Source: Orychophragmus violaceus (taxonomy: Eukaryota > Streptophyta > Magnoliopsida > Brassicales > Brassicaceae). Taken from it: a stretch of DNA of 64,000 bases. Position numbers and translations under genes: made by a program. Below, piece after piece: positions 33,765-44,061 of this stretch. Under the pieces are notes generated by a model that ran no database searches, was not told the DNA's origin, and saw only the letters and a program-made list of their open reading frames with translations. The DNA lies in assembly GCA_030180135.1 (NCBI GenBank), contig CM058233.1:28987615-29051614 (forward strand), read 5' to 3'. Position 1 is the first letter of the stretch. Each line of letters begins with the position of its first letter.

Positions 33765-34664
33765 TTAACAACAACAACTCTCACTAAAATTAAGATCACA
33801 TCTTAAGACATTTAATGCCTTTAGCAGTAGTCTGACCCTCATTCGCTCTCGCTCAGCGTGTGTCGAATGACACTGCGTCTTGCTAAGAGTAATGCCAAGA
33901 GTTATTGGCATGAAGCCCTTCTTGGAATCATGCATACTTGTCCTGTGCAAGACCTTATCAATATAAGTATCTTGACACAATCCAATTAGCTTGTCCAATC
34001 TATCTCTATAGATTCTTATTCCAAGAATTTGTACGGCTTCTCCCTTATTTTCATCGAAAAACAACTTTCGAGTCACGTCTTAACAGACTGAAACAGTGGA
34101 ACTTCAGTTTTGAGAAGCAGTATGTTATCTATAGATTCAACATACAATACTAGAAATGCAACTGCGCTCCCACTAGTCTTCTTGTAAACACACGGTTCTT
34201 CTTCGTTTTTGATGAAGTCAAACCTTTTGACTGCTTCATCAAAACGAAGATTCCAACTCCGAGATGCTTGCTTCAATCCATAAACGGATCAATGAAGTTT
34301 GCATACCTTCCTAGCAGCATTAAGATTAATGAAAACATTCAGGTTGTGTCATGTACACATCCTTCTACAGAATTCCATTAAGGAAAACTGTTTTCACATC
34401 CATCTGCCAGATCTCATAACCATTATGAGTGGCGGTTGCTAGGAGAATCCGAATGGACTTAAGCATGGTGACTGGGGAATAGGTTTCTTCATAGTCAATA
34501 CCATGAATTTGCTTGAAACCTTTTGCCACCAACCCAGCTTTGTATATCTGAATATTACCATCTACGTCAATTTTCTTCTTGAAAATCCATTTACACTTAA
34601 TGGTTTTTACACCATCGGGTAAATCAACCAAAGTCCATACTTGGTTCTGTGACATAGATCCCAT
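33765..34664 (-). pseudogene. Copia RT, with RNase H largely deleted
   Basis: Minus strand: VWTLVDLPDGVKTIKCKWIF, KAGLVAKGFKQIHGIDYEET and WQMDVKTVFLNG (34365-34664). After a frame change come KQASRSWNLRFDEAVKRFDF and FLVLYVESIDNILLL (34073-34276), in which the usual YVDD box is disrupted by extra residues. Then GEAVQILGIRIYRDRLDKLI (33765-34076). The frame jumps from HAERERM straight to sequence matching the region just past the RNase H stop in Copia element 1. About 640 bp, including most of RNase H, is therefore deleted. Confidence 0.85.
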
Positions 34665-36153
34665 TTCGGATTCAGCGGCTTTTAGCTACTTTTTGGAGTC
34701 AAGGCCCATCATTGCTTCTTAAAAGTCGCATACTCGTCACTGTCTATGATCAACAGATCATGGCAATTGGTCATGAAAATCCAAATTTCTCGGGTTCGTG
34801 ACGAATCCTCTCGGATTTGCGAACTTCAGGCACCACAGGTGTGGGTTCTACAACTCTTTGTAGATCCAACTGCTGCTCTTCCTAATCAGGTTAATCAGTC
34901 TCCTGTGATTTTCGAATTTCTTCGAGTTGTACTTTACTCCCACTGTTCTTCCTGGAAAGAAAATCTTTCTAAAGAAAAACACAGTTCCGAGCAACAAACA
35001 TTTTGTTCTCAGACCGGTTGTAAAAGTAACATGCCTTGGTCTCCTTAGGATAACCAACGAAGTAGCACTTGTCGGATTTGGGTGTGAGCTTATCAGAGAT
35101 TAAACGTTTTATATAAGCCTCACAACCCCAAATCTTCATGAAAGACAAATTATGAACATTTCCAGTCCACATCTCATGCGGTGTCTTTGCAACTAATTTT
35201 ATGGAACCCTATTTAGTGTAAACGCAGACGTTTCTAGAGCGTATTCTTAGAATGATAATGGAAGATCTAAGTGACTCATCATTGATCGAACCATATCTAA
35301 TAAAGTTTGATTCAAGAGGAGTGAATTGTGAAACAATTTCACAATCTCTCAGATGATCACTAAATTCTTGACTTAAGTATTCACCTCCATGATCTAATCA
35401 TAGAGCTTTAATACTTTTTCCAAATTGATTTTGTACTTCATTCCGGAACTCTTTGAACTTTTCAAAAGATTCCGATTTATGTCTCATTAAATAGTCATAA
35501 CCGTACCTACAATGAAGTACTGAAAGTTTCCTCTAGCACTAGTGCTCATCGTGTCATGCACATCCGTATGTATAAAGCCCAATAAGCCTCTGGCCCTTTC
35601 ATTTTGTTCGTTCGCCACCTGTGTCGATCGACGCTACCTTTGTTGAGAGGGCCCTTTGTCGTTTTATCCAATAAACAAGGTTCGCATTTCTCACATGATT
35701 CATAATCAAATGAGCCCAAAAGTCCATCACTATGGAGCTTTTGAATCCGTTCTCATTTATGTGGCCGAAATGACAATGCCAGAGAAAAGTTTGATTCGTA
35801 TCATTTGATTTGAATCTCTTAGTACTAATGTTATAGTTATGCACGTTTTGGTTTAGAACATAAGGTCTATTCTCTAATGGACTGCTACTATAAGACTTAT
35901 CATTGTAATCAAATGAATAACACTTATTCTCAATTTGAAAACTGATATCTTTCAATATCCAAAAAGGAATAGAAATAATATTTCTGCTTATAACAGGTAC
36001 ATAGTAGCAATTATTAAGTTCTTAAAACCATGCCAGAAGATAAAGACAAATAAATGTTCCTACGGCTGATTCAGCAACTCTTGCTCCATTTCCGCGCGCA
36101 GGTCCACTTGTCCTATCTCCATAGTCCTACTGTTGCTTAGGCCTTGCATATTT
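34665..36153 (-). pseudogene. Copia protease-integrase region, broken
   Basis: Minus strand: KDISFQIENKCYSFDYNDKS and FLWHCHFGHINENGF (35599-35955, GAG-pre-integrase), then VHNLSFMKIWGCEAYIKRLI and SDKCYFVGYPKETKACYF (34969-35172). The integrase core between them (35200-35600) is full of stops and small indels. A single TCGATCGA half site (GTGTCGATCGACGC, about 35621-35634) sits in this coding part, unlike in Copia element 1, which suggests an acquired insertion. Confidence 0.8.
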
Positions 36154-37104
36154 TCACAAAATATGAGTGCCACAGCCGGTATCCAATACCCAATAAGTAG
36201 AATCATAAGAAGTAACATTTACTTCTATAACATAAATACCTGAAGAAGAAGTCTCGTACGTCTTCTTCAGCTTCTCATAATCTTCCAGGAATTTCTTGCA
36301 ATTTCTTTTCAAATGCCCATGACCATTACAATAATGGCACCTATCATCTTTAGAAGGACCAGTCTTAACCTTAGTAGCATGGTTAGACTCGCTTGGATTC
36401 ACAATCGAGTTCGTCTTGCCATCACCTTTGGTCTTACCAAGTTTCTTAAACTTTTTACCCTTTTGTACCATAAGGACATTTGGGGTGTCCTTCTTGATGT
36501 TAGGTTCAACAGTTTTGAGCATCCCATGCAATTCAGTCAACGTCTTCGTCAAGTTGTTCATGTTATATTTCATAACAAATTGATCATAGCTTGACGACAG
36601 TGACAGCAGAATGATGTCAGTAGCCAACTCTTGGCTAATGGGACAATCCAGTTTCCCCAGGTTATCAATATAACCCATCATCTTAATGACATGAGGACTA
36701 AGTGGTTCGTCCATTGGTAGCTTGCACTCAATCAGAGATTTAATCGTCTGGTATCTCTGAGTTCGTGACTGCTCCTGAAACATACTTTTCAGGCCATTGA
36801 TCATCTCTATTGGCGACTCCACGTACTCATATTGCTTTTGCAAGTCCGAGTTCATGGTGGCCAACATGAGACAACACACATCGACCACATCATTAGAATG
36901 CTTATCCCAAGCATCCTTATCTGACTGCCAGGCATTGGCTCGGTACGTTTTGGGGAGAACTTTCTCAAGGACATAGTCCTTCTTCTCCTGTTTGAGAACA
37001 ATTCTCAAGTTCCGATACCATTCAAGAAAGTTGGATCCATTTAACTTGTCCTTCTCAAGGACGGATCGCAGGGAGAAATTGTTATGATGGTTTGCGCTAG
37101 ACAT
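36154..37104 (-). CDS. Copia gag with start of protease, intact frame
   Basis: 316 codons from the ATG at 37104. The N-terminal domain reads SLRSVLEKDKLNGSNFLEWY and DYVLEKVLPKTYRANAWQSD; a helical capsid-like region follows (LATMNSDLQKQYEYVESPIE, YDQFVMKYNMNNLTKTLTEL). A basic stretch (GKKFKKLGKTKGDGKTNS) and a zinc knuckle CHYCNGHGHLKRNCKKF (CX2CX4HX4C, about residues 260-276) come next. The protease start WVLDTGCGTH closes the frame at a premature stop. It corresponds piece by piece to the broken gag of Copia element 1. This may be the only gag of this family that could still be made here. Confidence 0.88.
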   Translation of the reverse strand: MSSANHHNNFSLRSVLEKDKLNGSNFLEWYRNLRIVLKQEKKDYVLEKVLPKTYRANAWQSDKDAWDKHSNDVVDVCCLMLATMNSDLQKQYEYVESPIEMINGLKSMFQEQSRTQRYQTIKSLIECKLPMDEPLSPHVIKMMGYIDNLGKLDCPISQELATDIILLSLSSSYDQFVMKYNMNNLTKTLTELHGMLKTVEPNIKKDTPNVLMVQKGKKFKKLGKTKGDGKTNSIVNPSESNHATKVKTGPSKDDRCHYCNGHGHLKRNCKKFLEDYEKLKKTYETSSSGIYVIEVNVTSYDSTYWVLDTGCGTHIL

Positions 37105-38282
37105 AGCTGAAAAACAAGGGAGGTTAAGTTATGATGTTCAAGAAATGAGAAATCTTAACTATTAAGAAAACTTGCATTATATTCAAACAATGTTTCCTCA
37201 AATGAATATAATGATCCAAGACCCATACTTCACTAAAATTGAGTGAGCCACTGGCTATCGCCCAAATTTTAGCTATCTAGGTAAGCAACAACTTTGCTAG
37301 TTATATCCAATAGAACTCTTGGTTGTGGATTTACATCTCATGTCCAATTCACCTGATGTCTCTGAGCCCAAAACGATTTTGATGGCCCAGTCAAGTAAAC
37401 TAATCTCTTAAGTCCTGTAATTGTTGATGTCTTGCACTGCAAGTCCATCAACACGATTACCTCCTGTCTCACTTATGTAATTGTGGACATCTTGCACTGC
37501 AAGTCTATCGCACAATGAAACAAGTCTTGACAGTTGACAAGATTGGAAAGACATCTAAACATACTTGATATTTAGTTGAGGAACGGAACTTTTGGTCTAA
37601 TGCATATCATATATGCATCCAATAAGGTTTAGAACTTATAAGACAACTAATCTAATTAGGCTTTAATAATTCTAAGAAGTGGGTTTAATTCTGGTTTGGT
37701 TCTGTAACTGCAGGTTCAATAACCGAACAATTTAATTCTTTGTCGATCGACACTACACTAGTATCAATCGATGCAACATACCAGAACCAATTTGCGATAA
37801 CCGATCAATCCAATTGAACCGGCTTTGATAACCGGTTAGCATCGATCGACACAACACTTGCGTCGATCGACATCAACCCAATTCAATCAAACCGCAATTA
37901 ACCCGTCAAACCGGTTTAAGCCAATTGCGATAACCGATCCAATCCAATTGAACCGGCTTTGATAATCGGTCAGCATCGATCGATGCTACATTAGCATCGA
38001 TCATCACCAACCAAATCAAACCAATCGCAATCAACCGGTCTAACCAGCTCAACCAATCGCAATGACCAATTCAATCCAGTTGAACCAGTCGTGTCGCTTT
38101 GTGTCGATCGATGCAACACGTTGTGTCGATCAACACAATGCGATTTTCGGTCTGTGTCGATCGATGCAACACTTTGCAACGATCGACACCATGCGATTTT
38201 CTGGTTGTGTTGATCGTTGCATGCAGAAAGCAACGATCGACACTGGGTGATAACTCAGAGTGCGATTCAACTAGAATCCTTA
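37105..38282 (-). other. Leader of the minus-strand Copia
   Basis: About 1.2 kb of untranslated leader. Near 37420-37515 a short TTGCACTGCAAGTC(C/T)ATC segment is tandemly duplicated. 37740-38243 carries an array of TCGATCGA pairs interleaved with segments like CAATTGAACCGGCTTTGATAA, and small frames there are artefacts. No gene is seen. Confidence 0.7.
37740..38243. repeat. Array of bipartite TCGATCGA motifs in a Copia leader
   Basis: Six pairs, beginning near 37740, 37840, 37974, 38101, 38155 and 38207, with spacers of 7 bp in most and 8-9 bp in a few. Half sites vary between GTGTCGATCGACAC, GCATCGATCGATGC and GCAACGATCGACAC forms. Confidence 0.85.
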
Positions 38283-38296
38283 GGCTCTGATACCAC

Positions 38297-39008
38297 TGAA
38301 GGAATTTCTAGCAGTTCCTAATCCGATTAGGCAACCCTAAGTATAAATTCCAAGCCTAGGATCTAGGATTCATGCTTAGAGTTGAATCTACATTCTCATA
38401 TCTCGAATATACCTGGATGATTTGCAGCGGAAGATTAACAGGGATTCGAGATCGATAGCGCCTCAAGTGCTGCGCCTCTACTGGTATCCACACGCACACA
38501 AACTGGAATCCGCCGGGATGCTAGTGTCGGGAGATCGGATCTCTCTGGGATATCTCTGTTTCTGAGAGGCGGCTGCGATTAGGCTAAAACTTGTGTTCCA
38601 GGTTGTGCTATATCACATATATATAGACCTGGGAAAACCTAATTAATCACCGGACCAAACCGAGATTAATTAAGTCATTGAATCGAAACATTGTTTCGAT
38701 CTGCGCCTTTGCATCGATCGACACAACACTTGTGTCGATCGACACACCCTCAAAACACGTATATTAATGTGTATCAAATACACATTTGATCATTACATTA
38801 ATGATCATTCCCACATGAAGTACATCCAGTCTGCTTAGGTGTGTGATCTTGTAGGATCATATAATACTAGTAATGAGTTCACAACGCACATATCATAAGT
38901 GGTTTCTAGCAAAACATTATGACCATCTAGTATTGTATGAATGTCTAATCTCGACAACACAACTATCTCTAGAGTGATTACAGGTGTGATTTCAGGACAT
39001 TCCCAACA
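38297..39008 (-). repeat. 5' LTR of the minus-strand Copia
   Basis: 712 bp. The bipartite unit is at 38711-38745 with an exact 7-bp spacer. It is followed by the duplication CGATA and then gypsy C integrase sequence. The open frame starting at 38941 that runs out of this LTR is a chance fusion. Confidence 0.95.
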
Positions 39009-40212
39009 CGATATAGCTAACTACCTTGCTGCAGAGGATGATCCCGAGGTGTTCAAAGGTTATGCCAAGAAGAAATTCCTAAGGGAAATCAGGCGCTATT
39101 ATTGGGATGAGCCCTATTTGTTCAGGCATTGCTCTGATGGTATCTACATATGTTGCATCGAAGAGTCTGAAGTTGATGATGTGATGTATAACTGGTATGG
39201 TTCTGAGTATGTTGGACACTTCGTCACTTTCAAGACAGTGTCCAAAGTTCTACAAGCAGGCTTCTGGTGGCCTACGATGTGTAAGGATGCTTAGTTATTT
39301 GTCTCGCAGTGTGATGTGTGTTAGAGGAGGGGGAATATAAGCAAGAGACATGAGGTGCCACAAAACTTCATCTTTGAGGTTGAAGTCTTTGCCTGCCGTG
39401 GCATCGATTTCATGGGACCGTTTCCATCTTCTTATGGGAATAAGTATATATTGGTTGATGTGGACTATGTATCTAAGTTGGTTGAAGCGATTGCTAGTCC
39501 GACCAACGACTCTTCGGTAGTTCTTAAGCTGTTTAAGACTATCATCTTCCCCAGATTTGGAGTGCCTAGGATTGTGATAAGTGATGGCGGTTCTCACTTC
39601 ATCAAAAAAGTCTTCGAGAAGTTGCTCAGGAAGCATGGTGTTAACCACCGTGTAGCTACTCCATATCACCCTCAGACTAGTGGACAGGTTGAGGTTTCAA
39701 ACCGACAGATCAAGGAGATTCTGGAGAAGACATTGGGAAAGACTAGGAAGGATTGGTCTGCTAAGCTGGATGATGCATTATGGTCCTACAGGACTGCTTT
39801 AAAGACGCCACTTGGGACTACACTGTTTCATCTCCTCTATGGAAAATCTTGTCACCTTCCAGTTGAGCTCGAGCACAAGGCTAGATGGACTGTCAAACAG
39901 ATGAACTTCGATCTCAAGCCTGCAGCAGAGAGGCGTTTGATACAGCTTAATGAGCTAGATGAAATTCACCACCATGCTTATGAGAACTCAAAGCTGTACA
40001 AGGAGTTTACAAAGGCATATCATGTTAGAAAGATCATCTCACGCCGCTTTGAACCCAATGACCAGGTACTTATCTATAACTCTCGTTTACAAATTTTCCC
40101 TGGAAAGTTGCGTTCTCGTTGGTCAGGTCCCTTCACCGTCAAGGAAGCTAGACCACACGAAGCTGTTATCTTGGTGAATTCCAAAGGCGAGGAGTTCACC
40201 GTCAACGGGTAG
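39009..40212 (+). pseudogene. Gypsy C integrase
   Basis: It follows on from the RNase H region once the Copia is removed. N-terminal sequence IANYLAAEDDPEVFKGYAKK leads to the HHCC region, where the first His is not apparent (NWYGSEYVGHF) and the two Cys remain in CDVC. The core holds GIDFMGPFPSSYGNKYILVD, VISDGGSHFIKKVFEKLL and YHPQTSGQVEVSNRQIKEIL, giving D, D and E of the catalytic triad. A C-terminal domain with WSGPFTVKEARPHEAVILVN follows. Stops at 39292 and 39322 split the zinc-binding part from a 285-codon open core (39355-40212). Integrase would insert the cDNA in the nucleus; this copy lacks an intact N-terminal domain. Confidence 0.9.
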
Positions 40213-40708
40213 AGGGTGAAACACTATTGGGCGAAAGCCAAGATCCCAGAAGGCGACATTGTCCATCTGGATGATCCACCCTCTGCCTAGTCGCAATACA
40301 GTCAAGCTAATGACGTTAAACGAGCGCTGAGTGGGAGGCAACCCACTGGTAAATTATAAATATTAGGATCTTTTTGGTTTTTGGTGTTTTTGGTTTTACT
40401 GACTGGGTCAAGTCCATGTGTCCTCTGATCGATACTCCCTTTGTGAGACCGCACTTAATTATATACAGAGGTTAATGTGGTGAACTTGAATGTCTTGACT
40501 TGATTGTGGAGTTTACTTGGGACAGTTGCTAAGTGTGGGGAAGTATATTGTGGTCTTGATCTCTGCAGGGACGTTTTCATGTGTGTTACCAAGTGAATGT
40601 GAATGCGATGTTCCTAAGACGAAATGAGTTTCTGTGTTTTCAAACCTCTTTTCTATACTTTGGTTTTTTGCTTGCTTGAGGGCAAGCAAGAGATAAGTGT
40701 GGGGGATT
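40213..40708 (+). other. 3' untranslated region and polypurine tracts of gypsy C
   Basis: Follows the integrase stop. It contains GCGCTGAGTGGGAGGCAACCCA (about 40323) and the block ATCGATACTCC..GTGAGACCGCACTTAA (about 40428-40458), both conserved in B and D. An upstream AAGTGTGGGGAAGT tract lies at 40531-40544. The hairpin CTTGCTTG-AGGG-CAAGCAAG is at 40671-40690, and the true polypurine tract AAGTGTGGGGGATT precedes the LTR. Confidence 0.75.
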
Positions 40709-41685
40709 TGATATATCATGGTTTTTCTAGGTTTTTAACCATGATATAAGTGTATATATTGAGTCTTTAACCTTGTATTTCGAGTCTATCGAGTCTTTTA
40801 CAGGTAAGCTTGCGTTTGGAGCAAAACTAGGAGTTTTGGAACGTTTCTAGTGATTTCTGCAAGAAGTTGAAGTTGGAGCCGTAGTCACGATTTGATGTCG
40901 ATCGACATTGACTTTAGTGTCGGTCAACACTGGCCAACGAGACTTATGCGCCGAATGATCACATCTTTTGAAGAATTGTAAAAAGACCCAGAAGTTTCCT
41001 TATTTCTAGTTTGGCCCCAGAATGTGTTTAGTGATTTATAATTAGGTTTTTGAGAGTTGTATCTCTTATATTTTGTTATTGCTTTGTTTGACTTTTGCTT
41101 TGGAGATTGAGAGATTTGCTTGGGGCTGATTCTGCTACTTGTAACCTTTGAGAGAAGGATTTCGAACCCCATTTTATATATCTATTCAGTCTTGCTTTTC
41201 TATTCAAACATGTCTTGTCGTATTGATTCCATGTCTGAATAGTAACCTTAGTTAGATTTAGGGATTCTCATAAGGGTTTTCATGCTCTGTTAGATCACTG
41301 AATGATTAGGATTCTAAATCTATTTGTTCATCACCTAAGTTGAGATTAAAACTGAATTCTGGATTGATCACCTAATTTTCAGATCTTAGATAAATAATTT
41401 GACACGAGAGTGTGAATTATAATCTGACAGAACTTAGTGTGAGCAATTTGACTAGACGCAAAGAGATTTGGTTTAGGAAAATTGTGAACTAAAGAACTTG
41501 CTATTAATGCTTGTCTAGAACTCTAAGATTGCAAAGAGATTTGAATCATTAGGTTGCTAGACATAGATAATATTTGCAGCGAGAGTTGAGTTATTTGACA
41601 GTTGCGATACTAGTTCTTGAACATGCGCTTAATATGAATCATGATTATTAAAGTGTACGACAATGCATGATCCCCTGAGAACTTG
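40709..41685 (+). repeat. 3' LTR of gypsy C, right-truncated
   Basis: Aligns with 25519-26490. It stops at CCCTGAGAACTT and passes straight into Copia E RT sequence; the last 200 bp or so of the LTR are missing. The bipartite unit is at 40895-40930 with an 8-bp spacer, as in the 5' LTR. Confidence 0.9.
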
Positions 41686-42135
41686 CAATGTTGAGGAGGA
41701 ATGTACGTAATTCCTTATACCACGCACAAGGGGCCTGTTTGAGGCCGTAAAGAGCCTTTCTCGACTTACAAACAAACCTGGGAAGATCATGGTCAATGAA
41801 TCTCGTAGGTTGAGAAATGTAGACATCTTCATCGAGGTTCCCTTGTAAAAATGAATTATTTATGTTGGCGAAGATCCCAACCTTAAGCACTCGCGAGACC
41901 AAGAACTAGACGAACAGTAGCAGCTTTAACACGGGACTAAAGTTTCATGGTTGTCAATCCCTAGTCTTTGGTGAAAGCCTTTCGCAACGAACCGAGCTTT
42001 GAATTTTTCAATTTCACCATTGGGCAGGCGTTTTATCCGAAAACCCCATTTAGTACCAACGAGATTATAGGATGGATCATGGGGAATAAGATCCCATGTT
42101 CGATGAAGGATTTGAGCGTTGATTTCAGCTGACAT
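41686..42135 (-). pseudogene. Copia E RT, 5' portion only
   Basis: Minus strand: AEINAQILHRTWDLIPHD, GTKWGFRIKRLPNGEIEKFK, ARFVAKGFHQRLGIDNHETL, then a frame change and NNSFLQGNLDEDVYISQPTR and KALYGLKQAPCAWYKELRTF (41648-41902). It ends before the YVDD box, truncated at the junction with the gypsy LTR. Confidence 0.85.
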
Positions 42136-42147
42136 GGCATCTCGCCA

Positions 42148-43395
42148 TCACTTGTCTTTAAGAGCTTGTGTAACCGAGGTGGGGTCAGATTCCTGAATCG
42201 AAACTGCCTGGGCATACTTTGGGTTGGTTTTGACGATGTGATTCTTGCCTCGTGTAACCACTGTATGATCGTTGTTTGCAGAAATAGAGATAGGAACAGT
42301 GCGTTGAGCTGGCATAGGAACAGTGCGTTGAGCTGGCACAGGAACAGGAGAACACTGAGGAGATGAATCCACCAACACATTAGATGGAGATGATGGATCT
42401 TCCTCAGAGTCTGAGCTACCTGCAACACGGTCCAATGAGGTCCTGCAATCATCAGAAATAGCATTACCAGATTCCATAACATTAGTATCCGCTGGAGTAG
42501 AGAGATCCAAAGAAGGTGCCGAGAGCGAAGGATCCGAGCATGGAGGCAATACTACCGCCGACGGCGGTGAACTTGAATAGCCAGGTACCTGCAACAAGGA
42601 TGAAATCCACAAAGTGGATGTGGGAGAGGTCGATTTTGGAAGTGAGGAAGAGATAGCTTGGTAAGGAAAGGACGACTCATGGAATTGGACGTGGCGAGAT
42701 ATGAAAATACATTTGGTAGATGGGTCAAGGCAGATATAAGCGCTTTGGGTTTGAGAATAGCCAAGGAAGATACAAGGAGTGGAGCGATAGTCAAGTTTGT
42801 GTGAGGTGTAAGGCCTTAGCTAGGGATAACACAAACACCCGAAGATTCGGAGTTTAGTGTAATTTGGTGTTGAGCCCATGAGCTTTTCAAAAGGGGAGGA
42901 GTGAGATAGTGTTGGTGTAGGTAGTCGTTTTATGAGGTAAGTGGCCGTAGTTAGAGCATAGCTCCAATACGTGACCGGAATTGAAGCATGAGAAAGAAGA
43001 GCAAGAGAAGTTTCAACGAGATGACGATGGCGTCGTTCTGCGAAGCCGTTATGATCCGGAGTGTGGGGAGGAGAAGTGAGATGGGAGATGCCATTTTAAG
43101 AAAGAAAATTGGACATGGCCATGTACTCACCTCCGTTGTCGGAGTAAAGAGTGGTAATGCGCGAGTTCAATTTGTTTTCAACAAGTTGTTTGAAGCGAAT
43201 GAAGGTGGGAAGAACATCTGACTTTTTCTTGAGAGGGTAAAGCCATATGTAATGCGTGTAGTGATCAATGAAGATGCCCTAATATTTGAATCCGTCAATA
43301 GAAAAGACTGGAGAAGTCCACACATCAGAGTATAGAACTTCGAGAGGTTTTGTCGAGGAAATGGTGTAAATTGCAAAAGGAAGTTTGTGGCTTTT
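42148..43395 (-). pseudogene. Copia E integrase and Ser/Pro-rich linker
   Basis: Minus strand: core pieces SDVWTSPVFSIDGFKY, FIDHYTHYIWLYPLKKKSDV (about 43230-43300), TLYSDNGGEYMAM (about 43110-43160) and HTPDHNGFAERRHRHLVE (about 43000-43070). They hold Asp, Asp and Glu at the expected places, with a few stops. A Ser/Pro-rich linker (42148-42612) precedes RT and contains two tandem copies of a PAQRTVPM/I-like unit. Confidence 0.8.
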
Positions 43396-43941
43396 TTAGA
43401 CTGAACAAGCATTGCAAGGTAATGATGAATCTTTATTTGAAATGGGTAAAGAGTACTGAGAAACAACAGATTTTAAAATTGAAAAAGAAGGATACCCTAA
43501 TCTAGAATGCCAAATTGGCAAAGAGCTGCTTATTGATGCAGAAAAGGTCAAGTGATTTGATTCATCTGGTACTGGCCATTTATATCCACCATTAGCTGTT
43601 CCTCCTCTGGTTAACTGGGCCCCCGAGCTCAGATCCTTCACCTAAAAGTATTCGGGGAAGAATTCCACCGAGGCATGATTATCAGCACATAGTTGTTTAA
43701 CGGAAATCAGATTTCTGGTAATAGCAGGAACTCGCAACACATTGTTTAATGACAAAGAACGAGTCGGATTTGGTAAAGAAAGAGAAACAGTGTGGGTAAT
43801 GTTTAGTCCATCACCATTACCAACAAGAACCTCCTCTGATCTGGTGTAAGGAGAGTGAAGAGCTAGGTTCGCCAGATCCGACGTAATGTGATTTGTTGCA
43901 CCGCTATCGAGCAACCACGTCGAAGGTGTCGGAGGAATCAT
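43396..43941 (-). pseudogene. Copia E protease and GAG-pre-integrase
   Basis: Minus strand: STWLLDSGATNHITSDLANL with the D-S-G active site (43890-43941), NVLRVPAITRNLISVKQLCA, and after a stop LPIWHSRLGYPSFSILKSVV (about 43450-43530). Confidence 0.82.
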
Positions 43942-44061
43942 GGATGTCGAGGCATTGTAGGCGTTGTGCGCCTGTGGAGAAGACGGTGGTGTAGCTTGAG
44001 ATCGGAATGATGGTGCTGAGGATGCCGTGGTTAGTTGTACTAGACGGAACGTCGTGCAAAA

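Larger units (their letters stand above)
32258..39008 (-). mobile_element. Minus-strand Copia, full length, inserted in the gypsy C integrase region
   Basis: 6751 bp with LTRs at 32258-32971 (3') and 38297-39008 (5') and the exact duplication CGATA (32253-32257 and 39009-39013). The primer site TGGTATCAGAGCC (minus, 38283-38295) matches initiator tRNA-Met; the polypurine tract is 32972-32989. By eye the LTRs differ at about 15 positions. Gag is intact for 316 codons; pol is broken and most of RNase H is deleted. The gypsy protein frame (PWYAD then IANYLAAEDDPEVF) rejoins exactly when the element and one CGATA are removed. Confidence 0.95.
25519..41685 (+). mobile_element. Gypsy C, Athila-like element with full pol, carrying two Copia insertions
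   Basis: The 5' LTR is at 25519-26697; the 3' LTR starts at 40709 and is cut short at about 41685. The primer site is a tRNA-Asp variant, TGGTGCCGTTGTCGGGGA, at about 26705-26722. Interior order is gag, protease, RT, RNase H, integrase, the Ty3/gypsy order. A solo Copia LTR (28931-29605) and a complete minus-strand Copia (32258-39008) interrupt it. Removing both with one duplication each gives an element of about 8.7 kb. Many stops and some frameshifts show it is inactive. No env-like ORF is seen after integrase. The left duplication would be CCACT (25514-25518); the right side is lost. Confidence 0.92.

Noticed and set aside
38941..39294. A 117-codon ORF fusing Copia LTR sequence to gypsy integrase
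   Set aside because: The first 22 or so codons are LTR sequence; the fusion is an accident of the insertion point. Only the part after 39009 is integrase.
40213..40708. Env-like ORF after the gypsy C integrase, as in some Athila elements
   Set aside because: Less than 500 bp lies between integrase stop and LTR, with no signal peptide, no membrane segments and no long frame.
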